Part shown: positions 1-8,156 of the stretch, piece after piece
How positions within the stretch are numbered: the stretch's first letter is position 1
How the letters are laid out: each line of letters opens with the position of its first letter
DNA from: Bacteroidales bacterium UBA4912
GTDB taxonomy: Bacteria > Bacteroidota > Bacteroidia > Bacteroidales > Dysgonomonadaceae
Reading direction: 5' to 3'
DNA: 42,251 nucleotides
Assembly: GCA_002398875.1 (NCBI GenBank)
Contig: DHCC01000041.1
Coordinates: 57,983 to 100,233, forward strand
Position numbers and translations under genes: made by a program
The notes under the pieces: model-generated
The model's input: the letters and a program-made list of their open reading frames with translations, nothing else
What the model was told of the DNA's origin: nothing
Databases searched by the model: none

Positions 1-22
1 CTACCAGCTGAGCTACGGAGTC
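1..22 (-). tRNA. tRNA, 5' part only (runs off the window)
   Basis: Read on the minus strand, these bases give a 7-nt acceptor strand (GACTCCG) followed by TAGCTCAGCTGGTAG, the classic D-arm of a bacterial tRNA. The anticodon, T-arm and 3' end lie left of the window, so the amino acid cannot be read. A lysine tRNA would fit the acceptor sequence, but that is a guess. It lies downstream of the HU gene on the same strand, after a terminator. Confidence 0.85.
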
Positions 23-58
23 ATAAACTGACCGCAAAGGTACATTATTTCTGAAAAT

Positions 59-95
59 AAAAAAGGAACAATACTAAAAAGTTTGTTCCTTTTTT
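59..95 (-). terminator. Intrinsic terminator after the HU gene
   Basis: A 13-bp perfect inverted repeat (arms 59-71 and 83-95, core GGAACAA/TTGTTCC) has an 11-nt loop and A/T runs on both outer sides. In minus-strand RNA it is a hairpin ending in a U run 18 nt after the HU stop, so it should end the HU transcript before the tRNA. Because it is symmetric it could work in both directions. Confidence 0.8.
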
Positions 96-112
96 ATTTC
101 ATTTCAATTTCC

Positions 113-379
113 TTAGAGACTTGATAGTTCTGAACCTGCTTTGAACTTAGCTGTTTTCTTTGCCGGTATGTTGATTGGTTGTTTAGTGCGAGGATTGATT
201 CCTTTTCTTGCACTTCTTTCTGAAACAGAGAATGTTCCAAAGCCTACCAATACTACTTTACCACCGTTTTTCACTTCTTCGGAGATTGCTTCCAATGTAG
301 CGTCTAATGCTTTTTTGGAGTCTACTTTGCTAAGACCGGATTTCTCGGCGATAGCGTTAATTAGTTCTGATTTATTCAT
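113..379 (-). CDS. hup: HU-family DNA-binding protein
   Basis: An 88-residue histone-like protein that bends and compacts DNA as a dimer in the nucleoid. It has the usual HU length and layout: an N-terminal helical half (MNKSELINAIAEKSGLSK), then the VLVGFGTFSVSERSAR strand segment, and the DNA-gripping arm with the family signature GxNPRTKQPINIPA followed by KTAKFKAGSEL. The gene stands alone, with a terminator immediately downstream and a Bacteroidetes-type promoter element about 60 nt upstream. Nothing is missing. Whether it is the main HU or one of several paralogues cannot be told from the window. Confidence 0.95.
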   Translation of the reverse strand: MNKSELINAIAEKSGLSKVDSKKALDATLEAISEEVKNGGKVVLVGFGTFSVSERSARKGINPRTKQPINIPAKKTAKFKAGSELSSL

Positions 380-441
380 AAGAAAACGTAAATAAAAAAA
401 TTAAACACTCTTTAAGTCAAGGCTGAAGCCTATTTTGGCGT

Positions 442-449
442 CAAATATA
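442..449 (-). promoter_or_regulatory. Putative -7 promoter element for HU
   Basis: The minus strand reads TATATTTG, a match to the Bacteroidetes -7 consensus TAnnTTTG, 63 nt before the HU start codon. A possible -33 TTG lies at 466-468, but the 16-nt spacing is short, so only the -7 element is convincing. Confidence 0.5.
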
Positions 450-554
450 GATTATAAATCGAAAACAATCAAGAAAAAAGGTGAAAAGTATTTGATTTTT
501 CTGAAAATTCACTATTTATGTGGTAAAAAACCTCATAAGCAAGGAAATAATACG

Positions 555-562
555 TAATTTTG
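555..562 (+). promoter_or_regulatory. Putative -7 promoter element for the rhomboid operon
   Basis: TAATTTTG matches TAnnTTTG and ends 23 nt before the first rhomboid start codon. No clear -33 TTTG is seen at the expected distance. Confidence 0.45.
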
Positions 563-585
563 CGCGTCAACAGTAGATTACAATC

Positions 586-1266
586 ATGAACGATTATAGA
601 AGAAATAGTTTTGCCGGTGATTTGCCAATAGTAACAAAAAACCTACTTATAATTAATGTTATAGTATGGCTGGCTCAATTTGTTTTACTCAGGAGAGCAG
701 ATATCGACCTGACGCAGCAATTTGGACTGCATTTTCCTTTTTCTGATAATTTCAGAATATATCAGTTGGTAACCTATATGTTCCTTCACGACCCCTACTC
801 TTTTTCGCATGTGTTCTTTAACATGTTCGCGGTGTTTATGTTTGGGCGTACACTGGAACAGGTGTGGGGACCAAAACGTTTTCTTACTTATTATATGGTT
901 ACAGGGATTGGTGCCGGACTGGTGCAGATTTTAGTGTTGTACCTGAGAATAAGTTCAGTTGTGCCGGCAGATATGTTTTACGCAGTTAACTCGGTTACAG
1001 TGGGCGCCTCTGGCGCAGTGTTTGGTATACTGCTTGCATTTGGTATGTTATTCCCCAATGCTCAACTATTTATCATCCCCTTTCCTTTCCCTATAAAGGC
1101 AAAATGGTTTGTAATTGGTTATGGTTTGCTTGAGCTGCTTTTTGGTGTATTCAACCGCACAGGCGATAATGTTGCTCATTTTGCTCACCTGGGTGGTATG
1201 CTATTCGGCATTTTTATGATTTTGTACTGGAGAAAAAAGGATAGAACGCATGGCAGATTTTATTGA
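586..1266 (+). CDS. Rhomboid family intramembrane serine protease (first copy)
   Basis: A 226-residue polytopic membrane protein that should cleave transmembrane substrates inside the membrane. The rhomboid hallmarks are all visible: the H68-x6-H75-x3-N79 motif, catalytic Ser142 in GASGAVFG, and catalytic His201 in the AHLGG motif of the last helix, with about six hydrophobic segments. Its 3' end overlaps the next rhomboid gene by 17 bp, so the two are almost certainly co-transcribed and translationally coupled. The substrate is unknown. Confidence 0.93.
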   Translation: MNDYRRNSFAGDLPIVTKNLLIINVIVWLAQFVLLRRADIDLTQQFGLHFPFSDNFRIYQLVTYMFLHDPYSFSHVFFNMFAVFMFGRTLEQVWGPKRFLTYYMVTGIGAGLVQILVLYLRISSVVPADMFYAVNSVTVGASGAVFGILLAFGMLFPNAQLFIIPFPFPIKAKWFVIGYGLLELLFGVFNRTGDNVAHFAHLGGMLFGIFMILYWRKKDRTHGRFY

Positions 1267-2143
1267 CAACCTAAAACTGAAATACAGAACAGGCAATGTT
1301 TTGACTAAGCTTATTTTTATCAATGTCTTGGTCTTTGTTATTTTAAAGGTGATTGATGTTATCTTCATCCTGTTTAATATTCACAGCCTCGATCTGATAA
1401 CTTTCCTGGGTGTACCATCAAACTTACAATTACTAGTAAAAAGATTATGGACTCCCATAACCTACATGTTTGTACATGAAGGCTTTATGCATATACTCTT
1501 TAATATGTTGTGGCTCTACTGGTTTGGGAAAATATTTATGCAATATTTCACCGGCAGGACACTGGGTAGTTTGTATGTGCTTGGTGGACTTGCAGGTGCA
1601 TTGCTGTATATTATCGCTTTCAACACTATTCCATATTATCTTGATATGGGCAGAGGATGGATGATTGGTGCTTCAGCTGCCGTGATGGCTATTGTTATGG
1701 GTGCTGCATTTTACAAGCCAGACCTGAGACTGAATTTATTGTTGCTGGGACAGATTAAAATCGTATATATTGCTATTTTTGCATTTGTACTCGACTTCTT
1801 ATCTCTCGGAAGTCCTACCAACCCGGGGGGGCATGTTGCTCATATAGGAGGGGCGCTGCTGGGATATTATTTCGCCAGTCAATATAAGAACGGTAAGGAT
1901 ATAACTGCTTGGATGGGCAGTCTGCTTGACTGGGTTGCCGGACTATTTAAGCCCCGCAAGAAGAGAACCAAAATGAAAGTGACTCACCATAACAAAGCTA
2001 AAGAGTCTGATTGGGATTATAATTACCGAAGGAATTCTGAAAATGATGAGATTGATGCTATACTTGATAAACTGAAGAAATCGGGATATAGCGGATTATC
2101 ATCTGAAGAAAAAAAGAAGCTTTTCGATGCCAGTAAGAAATAA
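1250..2143 (+). CDS. Rhomboid family intramembrane serine protease (second copy) with C-terminal tail
   Basis: A 297-residue rhomboid with H76-x4-H81-x3-N85, a candidate catalytic Ser142 in GASA and His198 in AHIGG. The nucleophile loop is GASA instead of the usual GASG, a mild deviation that may alter activity. After the membrane core comes a soluble, charged tail of roughly 80 residues; its last 35 or so (DAILDKLKKSGYSGLSSEEK) resemble the small C-terminal domain common on Bacteroidetes rhomboids (DUF6576-like, from memory). It overlaps the upstream rhomboid gene by 17 bp and the downstream gene by 17 bp. Confidence 0.9.
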   Translation: MADFIDNLKLKYRTGNVLTKLIFINVLVFVILKVIDVIFILFNIHSLDLITFLGVPSNLQLLVKRLWTPITYMFVHEGFMHILFNMLWLYWFGKIFMQYFTGRTLGSLYVLGGLAGALLYIIAFNTIPYYLDMGRGWMIGASAAVMAIVMGAAFYKPDLRLNLLLLGQIKIVYIAIFAFVLDFLSLGSPTNPGGHVAHIGGALLGYYFASQYKNGKDITAWMGSLLDWVAGLFKPRKKRTKMKVTHHNKAKESDWDYNYRRNSENDEIDAILDKLKKSGYSGLSSEEKKKLFDASKK

Positions 2144-3257
2144 AAAAAGGAGTTTTAGAGATGTAGTTAAATTGGTAATATTTGCTACCAATTTATTGGC
2201 TATTATACTTCTTTTCTGTTCCTTTTTGGCATGGAATGTTTCTACACTTAAAACAAACTTCTTTTCATACATAGGCCTAGGATTCGGTTTTATACTATTG
2301 CTAAACATAGCATACTTGATCTTGTGGTTGGTGTTGTTAAACTGGAAGTATGCTGCAGTAAGTATGATAGCCATACTGTTGTGCTATAAACCAATTACAA
2401 CATTTTTCCCTCTTCACGTGAATTCCCCTAAACCTCCAAAAAATGCTATTAAGGTGCTTTCATATAATGTGCAAGGCTTTACTGAAGAGAGAAATAAAGA
2501 TTCAAAAGAGCAGCCTATTTTAGATTATATTGCAGATACAGATGCTGATATAGTGTGTTTACAGGAGTACCTTGTGAGCAAGACAGGGCAGTCTATTTTC
2601 TCGCAACAGGATGTAAACCGTAAACTTAACCAGTACCCATACCGATCTGTAACAAGCTTGGAATCATCAGGAAAATATCATATCTTCGGTCTCGCATGTT
2701 TCTCGAAATATCCGATTGAAGCGACTCACGAAGTGGTTTTTGAGTCATCTTACAACGGTGCAGCCGTTTACACCATTAATATAAATGGTAAGAAATATAC
2801 TGTGGCTAATGTGCATTTAGAGTCTAACAGTATAATGGCTGAAGACAGGAAATTATACAGTAATTTCCTGCAAAACACAGATTCGGTGAAGCTTGAAACT
2901 GTGACAAGCAATATTCGCAATCGCCTGGGCAGTGCATATCGGATGAGGGCAAAGCAGGTAGAACAGGTGAAAAGTTATATTGAAACCCAGGGTACGCAGG
3001 GTACGATAATTTGCGGGGATTTCAATGACACTCCTATTTCTTATGCTTATAACCAAATGAAGAAGGGATTGAAGGATGCTTATGTTTCAACAGCTTTTGG
3101 ACCGGGTATCACTTATAATGAATACCTGTTCCTGTTTAGAATAGACTACATTATGCACAGCGAAAATATTAAGGCATATCAATCTAAGGTAGACAGAATT
3201 AAACACTCTGATCATTATCCTCTGAAGACATGGTTGGAGTTGGATATTGCAAATTAA
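2127..3257 (+). CDS. Endonuclease/exonuclease/phosphatase family protein, membrane-anchored
   Basis: A 376-residue protein with two to three N-terminal membrane segments (about residues 15-90) followed by an EEP-fold hydrolase domain. Visible EEP motifs are SYNVQGF, CLQEY (metal-binding Glu), VANVHLES, GDFND (297-301) and the terminal HSDHYPL with catalytic Asp-His. The family includes metal-dependent phosphodiesterases acting on nucleic acids or phospholipids; no specific substrate can be assigned. The start at 2127 lies inside the end of the second rhomboid gene (17-bp overlap), marking it as third gene of the operon. The two rhomboids plus an EEP protein in one operon is a recurrent Bacteroidales arrangement, to my recollection. 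Confidence 0.88.
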   Translation: MPVRNKKRSFRDVVKLVIFATNLLAIILLFCSFLAWNVSTLKTNFFSYIGLGFGFILLLNIAYLILWLVLLNWKYAAVSMIAILLCYKPITTFFPLHVNSPKPPKNAIKVLSYNVQGFTEERNKDSKEQPILDYIADTDADIVCLQEYLVSKTGQSIFSQQDVNRKLNQYPYRSVTSLESSGKYHIFGLACFSKYPIEATHEVVFESSYNGAAVYTININGKKYTVANVHLESNSIMAEDRKLYSNFLQNTDSVKLETVTSNIRNRLGSAYRMRAKQVEQVKSYIETQGTQGTIICGDFNDTPISYAYNQMKKGLKDAYVSTAFGPGITYNEYLFLFRIDYIMHSENIKAYQSKVDRIKHSDHYPLKTWLELDIAN

Positions 3258-3358
3258 AATGAGAACAATTGCTAAACTGATTGTGATCCTAGATCTGATT
3301 AAAATAATTAATTGGAATAGAGCAGTAATCCTGATGTAAAATTAAACAGTGTATCAAA

Positions 3359-3715
3359 ATGTATAAAATAAGTAAAGAATTTTCGTTTTCGGCAGGTCAC
3401 TCACTTTTCGGGTTGTCGGAAGAACATCCATGCAGCCGCTTACATGGGCATAATTATATAGTTACAGTTCATCTTAAATCGGATAGACTAAATCCTCAGG
3501 GATTTGTTCGTGATTATAATGAACTGAAATTCGTGAAAGAGTATATCGACAGTAATCTCGATCACAGAAATCTGAATGATATTATGGCGCCGCAAAATTC
3601 ATCGGCAGAGAATATTGCAAAGATGCTTTTTGATGCTTTCAAACCTCACCTTCCGGAGTTATATGCCGTGGAAGTGAGCGAAACGCCCAAAACTTCAGCA
3701 ATTTATGAGCCTTAA
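3359..3715 (+). CDS. queD: 6-carboxytetrahydropterin synthase (QueD family)
   Basis: A 118-residue member of the PTPS/QueD family, which converts dihydroneopterin triphosphate to 6-carboxytetrahydropterin, the second step towards queuosine. Zinc ligands His14, His29 and His31 (SAGH ... CSRLHGHNY), the catalytic Cys25, the LDH motif (68-69) and Glu108 near the C-terminus are present. Cys25 four residues before the HGH pair is the QueD pattern. Its last 11 bp overlap queE, which makes the next intermediate, so the assignment is supported by context. Confidence 0.93.
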   Translation: MYKISKEFSFSAGHSLFGLSEEHPCSRLHGHNYIVTVHLKSDRLNPQGFVRDYNELKFVKEYIDSNLDHRNLNDIMAPQNSSAENIAKMLFDAFKPHLPELYAVEVSETPKTSAIYEP

Positions 3716-4286
3716 CGTTAACGAGATATTTTACTCTCTTCAGGGTGAAGGTGGAAGAACAGGACAGGCTTCGATTTTTATCAGACTGGCAAAGTGTAAC
3801 CTTGCATGCAGTTTCTGTGATACCGAATTTGAGAAGGGTGTTAAGATGACTCTGGAAGAGATTATTGATGAGATAGCTAAATATAATTGCAGATGGATAA
3901 TCTGGACAGGTGGAGAGCCTGCATTGCAACTTACAGACAAAATTGTGGGATTTTTCAAAGAAAAGGGTTATTTGCAGGCTATAGAAACCAATGGCACAAA
4001 GAGAATCCCTGAAGGTATTGATTATATTACCTGCAGTCCTAAACAAAACTTCGAATTGGTAAAGGAACTGATTCCTGAAGTGGATGAACTCCGTTTTCCT
4101 ATTCAGAAAGGTGATCCGCTTCCTGATATATCGATATTGCCAAAAACAGAGAGATATCTGTTGAGTCCAATATTTGATGATCTCAAAATCATTCAGGAAA
4201 ATGTGGATTACTGTATTTCATTGATAAAAGATAATCCAATATGGGCTCTGAGTTTGCAAACACATAAACTTATCGGTATAAGATGA
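3705..4286 (+). CDS. queE: 7-carboxy-7-deazaguanine synthase (radical SAM)
   Basis: A 193-residue radical SAM enzyme that converts 6-carboxytetrahydropterin to 7-carboxy-7-deazaguanine for queuosine synthesis. The cluster motif is the canonical CxxxCxxC (Cys31, Cys35, Cys38). The GEGGRTGQ segment before it, WTGGEPALQ after it, and the C-terminal SLQTHKLIGI are typical of QueE. The gene is coupled to queD by an 11-bp overlap, and rnz begins 1 nt after its stop. queC and queF are not in the window. Confidence 0.94.
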   Translation: MSLNVNEIFYSLQGEGGRTGQASIFIRLAKCNLACSFCDTEFEKGVKMTLEEIIDEIAKYNCRWIIWTGGEPALQLTDKIVGFFKEKGYLQAIETNGTKRIPEGIDYITCSPKQNFELVKELIPEVDELRFPIQKGDPLPDISILPKTERYLLSPIFDDLKIIQENVDYCISLIKDNPIWALSLQTHKLIGIR

Positions 4287-4287
4287 C

Positions 4288-5202
4288 ATGACAAATTTCA
4301 GGATTACCATACTCGGTAGCGGGTCTGCCATGCCTACCACGCTTCACAATCCTCCATCTCAATTGATAGAACTGAACAACAAGCTCTTTATGATTGATTG
4401 CGGAGAGGGGACGCAACTTCAGATGCGTAAATTTAAGGCACGTATGAGTAAGCTCCATTCTGTATTTATTTCGCACTTACATGGTGACCATATTTTCGGT
4501 TTACCGGGATTGCTTTCAACTCTTAGCTTGCTTGGGAGAACTTCAGACCTGAATATTTATGCTCACAAAGAGATAGATTTTTTGATAAATCCTTTTCTCA
4601 CTTACATGGGCAAACATATAACTTTTAAAATTAATGTGATTCCGCTTAATCCTGAATCAGAAGAAATTCTTTTCGAAAATCAATCAATAAAAATATCCTC
4701 TTTTCCTCTTAAACATCGTATTGACACTAACGGCTTTTTATTTGAAGAGAAAAAATCAGCCAGTCATATAATAAGAGATATGATTGATTATCATAATATT
4801 CCCTTTAATTTAATTCATGGCATAAAGAGAGGTGAAGATTACATTACTCCTGATGGAGAAGTGATTAAAAATGAACTGCTTACCATCCCGGGTACTCCTT
4901 CAAAAAAATATGCTTATTGCTCAGACACTGCTTATGCACCTGAGATTGTACATTATATAAAAAAAGCAGACCTTTTATATCATGAAGCTACATTTGCTGA
5001 AAGTGAAAGCAAAAGGGCCGAAGAAACATATCATTCCACTGCTGGTCAGGCAGCACAGATTGCTAAACTGGCTGAAGTAAAAAAGCTTGTAATTGGTCAT
5101 TACTCTTCCCGATATTACGAATTGGGTGTGCTTCTGAAAGAGGCAATATTGATTTTTCCTGAAACAGAACTTGCATCAGAAGGAAAAATATTTGAACTTT
5201 AG
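4288..5202 (+). CDS. rnz: Ribonuclease Z
   Basis: A 304-residue beta-lactamase-fold tRNA 3'-processing endonuclease. It has the zinc motif HLHGDH (His63, His65, Asp67, His68), the N-terminal GSGSAMPT and DCGEGTQ segments, a later SDTAY metal Asp, the HSTAGQAA helix and a final GHYSSRY motif. Length matches the short form of RNase Z. It starts immediately after queE; both act on tRNA (modification and 3' trimming), which may explain the linkage, though this is inference. Confidence 0.95.
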   Translation: MTNFRITILGSGSAMPTTLHNPPSQLIELNNKLFMIDCGEGTQLQMRKFKARMSKLHSVFISHLHGDHIFGLPGLLSTLSLLGRTSDLNIYAHKEIDFLINPFLTYMGKHITFKINVIPLNPESEEILFENQSIKISSFPLKHRIDTNGFLFEEKKSASHIIRDMIDYHNIPFNLIHGIKRGEDYITPDGEVIKNELLTIPGTPSKKYAYCSDTAYAPEIVHYIKKADLLYHEATFAESESKRAEETYHSTAGQAAQIAKLAEVKKLVIGHYSSRYYELGVLLKEAILIFPETELASEGKIFEL

Positions 5203-5267
5203 ATTTTATATTGATGTACTGCTCTAAATTCTTATAGATGCAACTTTTTTTGATGCAACATAGTACT

Positions 5268-5627
5268 ATGAAGCTTTTCTGTGTAGTTTTATTAACTTTA
5301 ATATTCTCTGGAAGAATATGTTTTTCTGCTGAATCAAAAGAAAACAATATTTCTTCTATTTTACATGAAACAGCAAATATAGGGGAAACTTCAACTTTTC
5401 AGCCAACTTACACTATGCAGGACAGTGTAATAATCAAACTTGCTGAAAACCGTCTGGTCATTGAGAATCTTCCAAAAGAGGACATTCTGGAGATATATAA
5501 TATCATGGGTGTGAAAGTTTATAATCGTAGGGTGAATGCAGGTACAAATGAATACATCCTTTCACTCCCAAAAGGTTATTACATCTTAAAAATCGGGAAA
5601 TTAACAAAGAAAATAGCAATAAGATAA
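5268..5627 (+). CDS. Small secreted protein consisting mostly of a T9SS-type C-terminal tail
   Basis: From the ATG at 5268 this is a 119-residue protein; an in-frame ATG at 5238 would add MQLFLMQHST, which would spoil the signal peptide, so 5268 is preferred. The N-terminus (MKLFCVVLLTLIFSGRICFS) is a signal peptide. About 45 weakly structured residues follow, then the final 60 or so match the Por_Secre_tail pattern: IENLPKEDILEIYNIMGVKVYN, a YILSLPKGYYILKIG strand pair and the basic end KKIAIR. Normally this tail directs large cargo through the type IX secretion system; here there is almost no cargo. It may be a decayed remnant, a small surface protein or a tail-only factor. It sits alone between rnz and asd. 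Confidence 0.75.
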   Translation: MKLFCVVLLTLIFSGRICFSAESKENNISSILHETANIGETSTFQPTYTMQDSVIIKLAENRLVIENLPKEDILEIYNIMGVKVYNRRVNAGTNEYILSLPKGYYILKIGKLTKKIAIR

Positions 5628-5646
5628 AATTTAATTCACTTTTTTC

Positions 5647-5654
5647 TATCTTTG
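5647..5654 (+). promoter_or_regulatory. Putative -7 promoter element for asd
   Basis: TATCTTTG matches TAnnTTTG and lies 110 nt before the asd start codon, implying a leader of about 100 nt. No good -33 element was recognised. Confidence 0.45.
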
Positions 5655-5764
5655 TCAATTGATCGAAGTAGATAATCAGGTTATCATTCTTCTCAGGAGT
5701 TAAATAAATAGTTGATAGATAAAACTTTCAACTTGTTCAAACTAAAGATAAAAAATCAAGCATT

Positions 5765-6766
5765 ATGAACATTGCAATTGTTGGAACTAGCGGAGCTGTA
5801 GGTCAGGAACTTCTTAAAGTTCTTGAACAGAGAAACTTCCCATTAGATGAATTACATCTTTTCGGCTCTTCAAGAAGTGCCGGTACATCATATAGTTTTA
5901 AAGGCAAACAGATTGTAGTTAAAGAGCTGCAGCACAACGACGATTTCAAGGGTATTGATATTGCATTTGTTTCTGCGGGAGGTGGTACATCAATCGAATT
6001 TGCTGATACGATTACAAAGCATGGAACTATAATGATTGATAACTCCAGTGCGTTCAGGATGGATGATGAAGTACCTCTGGTTGTTCCTGAAATTAATGGA
6101 GAAGATGCTTTAAACCGCCCAAAAGGTATCGTTGCAAATCCTAATTGCACAACATCTCAGTTGGTTATTGCTTTAAAGGCGATTGAAGATATTACTCATA
6201 TAAAGAAAGTGCATGTGGCAACATATCAGGCCGCTTCGGGAGCAGGTGCTGCTGCCATGCAGGAGCTTGAGGAACAACATAGTCAACTTGTTAATGGTGA
6301 AAAGCCTACTGTTTCGAAATTTGCATATCAGCTTGCATATAACCTTATTCCTCAGGTAGATGTTTTTACTGACAACGGTTACACCAAAGAGGAGATGAAG
6401 ATGTATCACGAGACACGTAAGATTATGCACTCAGATATTGAGGTAAGTGCAACTTGTGTTCGGGTACCGGTTATGCGTGCACACTCAGAGGCTATCTGGA
6501 TTGAAACAGAACGCCCTATTTCTATTGAGGAAGCACGGGAAGCTTTTAGAAATGCACAGGGTGTTGAATTGATTGACAACCCTTCTGAAAAAGAGTATCC
6601 TATGCCACTTGGACTAGAGGGTACTGATCCTGTGTATGTAGGCCGTATACGTAAAGATCTGACAAATGATAATGGACTGTCATTCTGGACTGTTTCCGAC
6701 CAGATTCGTAAAGGTGCAGCATTAAATGCTGTTCAGATTGCTGAATATATTATAAAACACTCTTAA
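5765..6766 (+). CDS. asd: Aspartate-semialdehyde dehydrogenase
   Basis: A 333-residue NADP-dependent enzyme that reduces aspartyl phosphate to aspartate semialdehyde, the branch point for lysine/diaminopimelate, threonine and methionine. The N-terminal Rossmann motif is VGTSGAVGQE (6-15), the catalytic cysteine is Cys128 in ANPNCTTSQL, and the later VRVPVMRAH segment supplies the substrate-binding Arg and catalytic His. Length and motifs are normal. It is apparently a single-gene unit; the gene after it runs in the opposite direction. Confidence 0.96.
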   Translation: MNIAIVGTSGAVGQELLKVLEQRNFPLDELHLFGSSRSAGTSYSFKGKQIVVKELQHNDDFKGIDIAFVSAGGGTSIEFADTITKHGTIMIDNSSAFRMDDEVPLVVPEINGEDALNRPKGIVANPNCTTSQLVIALKAIEDITHIKKVHVATYQAASGAGAAAMQELEEQHSQLVNGEKPTVSKFAYQLAYNLIPQVDVFTDNGYTKEEMKMYHETRKIMHSDIEVSATCVRVPVMRAHSEAIWIETERPISIEEAREAFRNAQGVELIDNPSEKEYPMPLGLEGTDPVYVGRIRKDLTNDNGLSFWTVSDQIRKGAALNAVQIAEYIIKHS

Positions 6767-6848
6767 AAAAATGTCTTAGACAAGACTCTTGATTATCGTT
6801 CAGACTAAATTATTAGTAATAATATATTTGAGCAGATTATCATTTAAT

Positions 6849-7331
6849 TTAGATCAGTGCTCGGACGAAGAAAAAGATTATAAATCCTACCGTAACGAGT
6901 TTTAATAAAAGACCGGCCAAATAACCAGCAAAAGCTCCTGAAGCTTGCTGAGTGGCCGGTTTTAATTTATTACCTGAAATCAATGATCCTATCAAAGCAC
7001 CTACGAAGGGTCCGAATATTATTCCCCAAGGACCAATAAAAAATCCAAACAGAAGTCCGATTGTAGCTCCCCATACAACTTTTTTGTTTCCTCCTCTTTT
7101 CTTTGTACCCCATATTGGTAGTACGTTATCAAGTATTGTAATAACAATTGTCACTACACCTAGAATTACAATAGTTGCCCATGAAATTTCATCCTGTGTG
7201 GAAGGTATAAACTTTAGTGCTAATAAAGAGCCCCAGCACAAAGGCAGACCGGGAAGAACAGGAGCAATTGTACCTATCGCACCTATTAGTAACAATATAA
7301 CTGCCAGAATAATCCAGATTAAATCACCCAT
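6849..7331 (-). CDS. DUF456 domain-containing membrane protein
   Basis: A 160-residue, very hydrophobic protein with about five membrane segments (roughly 3-24, 26-42, 52-69, 86-118 as a hairpin, and 132-156). The repeated small-residue pattern GLLFGFFIGPWGIIFGPFVGALIG is broken into two half-repeats typical of DUF456. No catalytic residues are apparent and the function is unknown. It lies 45 nt downstream of the zinc transporter ATPase gene on the same strand, at the place where a permease would be expected, but it does not resemble ABC permeases of the ZnuB type. Confidence 0.8.
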   Translation of the reverse strand: MGDLIWIILAVILLLIGAIGTIAPVLPGLPLCWGSLLALKFIPSTQDEISWATIVILGVVTIVITILDNVLPIWGTKKRGGNKKVVWGATIGLLFGFFIGPWGIIFGPFVGALIGSLISGNKLKPATQQASGAFAGYLAGLLLKLVTVGFIIFFFVRALI

Positions 7332-7376
7332 TATTTAATAAATATGGTTAGAAGCAAACTCTTGTTACTGTTTGTG

Positions 7377-8153
7377 TTATTGTTCATGCAAATGATCATG
7401 TTCCATTAGCACTCTGTGAGGAAGAGAACCGTGTCCTAATATCTCGATAGGACATGATTGATATGCATTTGTTAGCCATTCCTGAGAAATATCACTACCT
7501 GAATGATAGTGAAGTCCCTGATTGACACATGCGATATTTTTCACCATTGAGATTATTGTGCCTACATCATGTGAAACCAGCATGATAGCTATATCTTTGT
7601 TTATATCACCCAAAAGTTTATAGAAATTGGTCTCGAATAGTTTATCAACGTAAGTACTTGGTTCATCTAGTATTATAAACTTTGGATTGTCGATAATAGC
7701 CCTCCCGAACAATACTCTTTGCATCTGACCTCCGGACAGCTCTCCAATTGCACGGGGCAGAATCTCTGTTATCCCCATACGTTCAGCTACTTGCATCACT
7801 TTCTGCTTATCCCTGGAATTATATCTCCTGATTAGCTGTTTTCTTGGGGTAAGTCCTGACAGAATAACCTCTGAGACGGTGATTGGGAATTTTTTATCAA
7901 TCTGATTTATTTGAGGAAGATAGCCGATATTCAGTGAGGGTACTTTTTTACCATTATCATAAAAACTAATAGTACCACTCTGCTGTCTAATGAGCCCCAG
8001 GATAGTTTTCAACAATGTTGTCTTTCCTCCCCCATTTGGTCCTATGATTCCTAAAAAATCATCTTTATAGATTGTTAGTGAAACATCCCTTAATACATTT
8101 GGCTTATTTTCGTAGCCTACTGTCAGATTTTCAATTTCAATGAGTTTATTCAT
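7377..8153 (-). CDS. znuC: Metal (zinc/manganese) ABC transporter ATP-binding protein
   Basis: A 258-residue ABC ATPase that would power metal uptake. It has Walker A GPNGGGKT (38-45), the signature LSGGQ (139-143) and Walker B IILDEP (160-165), followed by the D-loop and the switch His in LVSHD. The GxLPQ Q-loop and overall sequence resemble ZnuC/MntB-type importers. The last 15 residues are rich in His (HRVLMEHDHLHEQ), consistent with metal handling. The start codon is 3 nt after the znuA stop. The matching membrane permease is not adjacent. Confidence 0.9.
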   Translation of the reverse strand: MNKLIEIENLTVGYENKPNVLRDVSLTIYKDDFLGIIGPNGGGKTTLLKTILGLIRQQSGTISFYDNGKKVPSLNIGYLPQINQIDKKFPITVSEVILSGLTPRKQLIRRYNSRDKQKVMQVAERMGITEILPRAIGELSGGQMQRVLFGRAIIDNPKFIILDEPSTYVDKLFETNFYKLLGDINKDIAIMLVSHDVGTIISMVKNIACVNQGLHYHSGSDISQEWLTNAYQSCPIEILGHGSLPHRVLMEHDHLHEQ

Positions 8154-8156
8154 CAG

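Noticed and set aside
141..395. Open frame on the plus strand opposite the HU gene
   Set aside because: It is entirely antisense to a clear HU gene and has no homology features; a shadow frame.
3259..3339. Tiny hydrophobic ORF of 26 codons between the EEP gene and queD
   Set aside because: There is no ribosome-binding or homology support, and short chance ORFs are expected in AT-rich DNA.
5237..5259. Direct repeat GATGCAAC twice just before the tail-only protein
   Set aside because: Eight bases repeated once in AT-rich DNA, with no supporting context.
6773..6786. Short hairpin after asd (GTCTT/AAGAC)
   Set aside because: Only five base pairs with no T run, too weak to report as a terminator.
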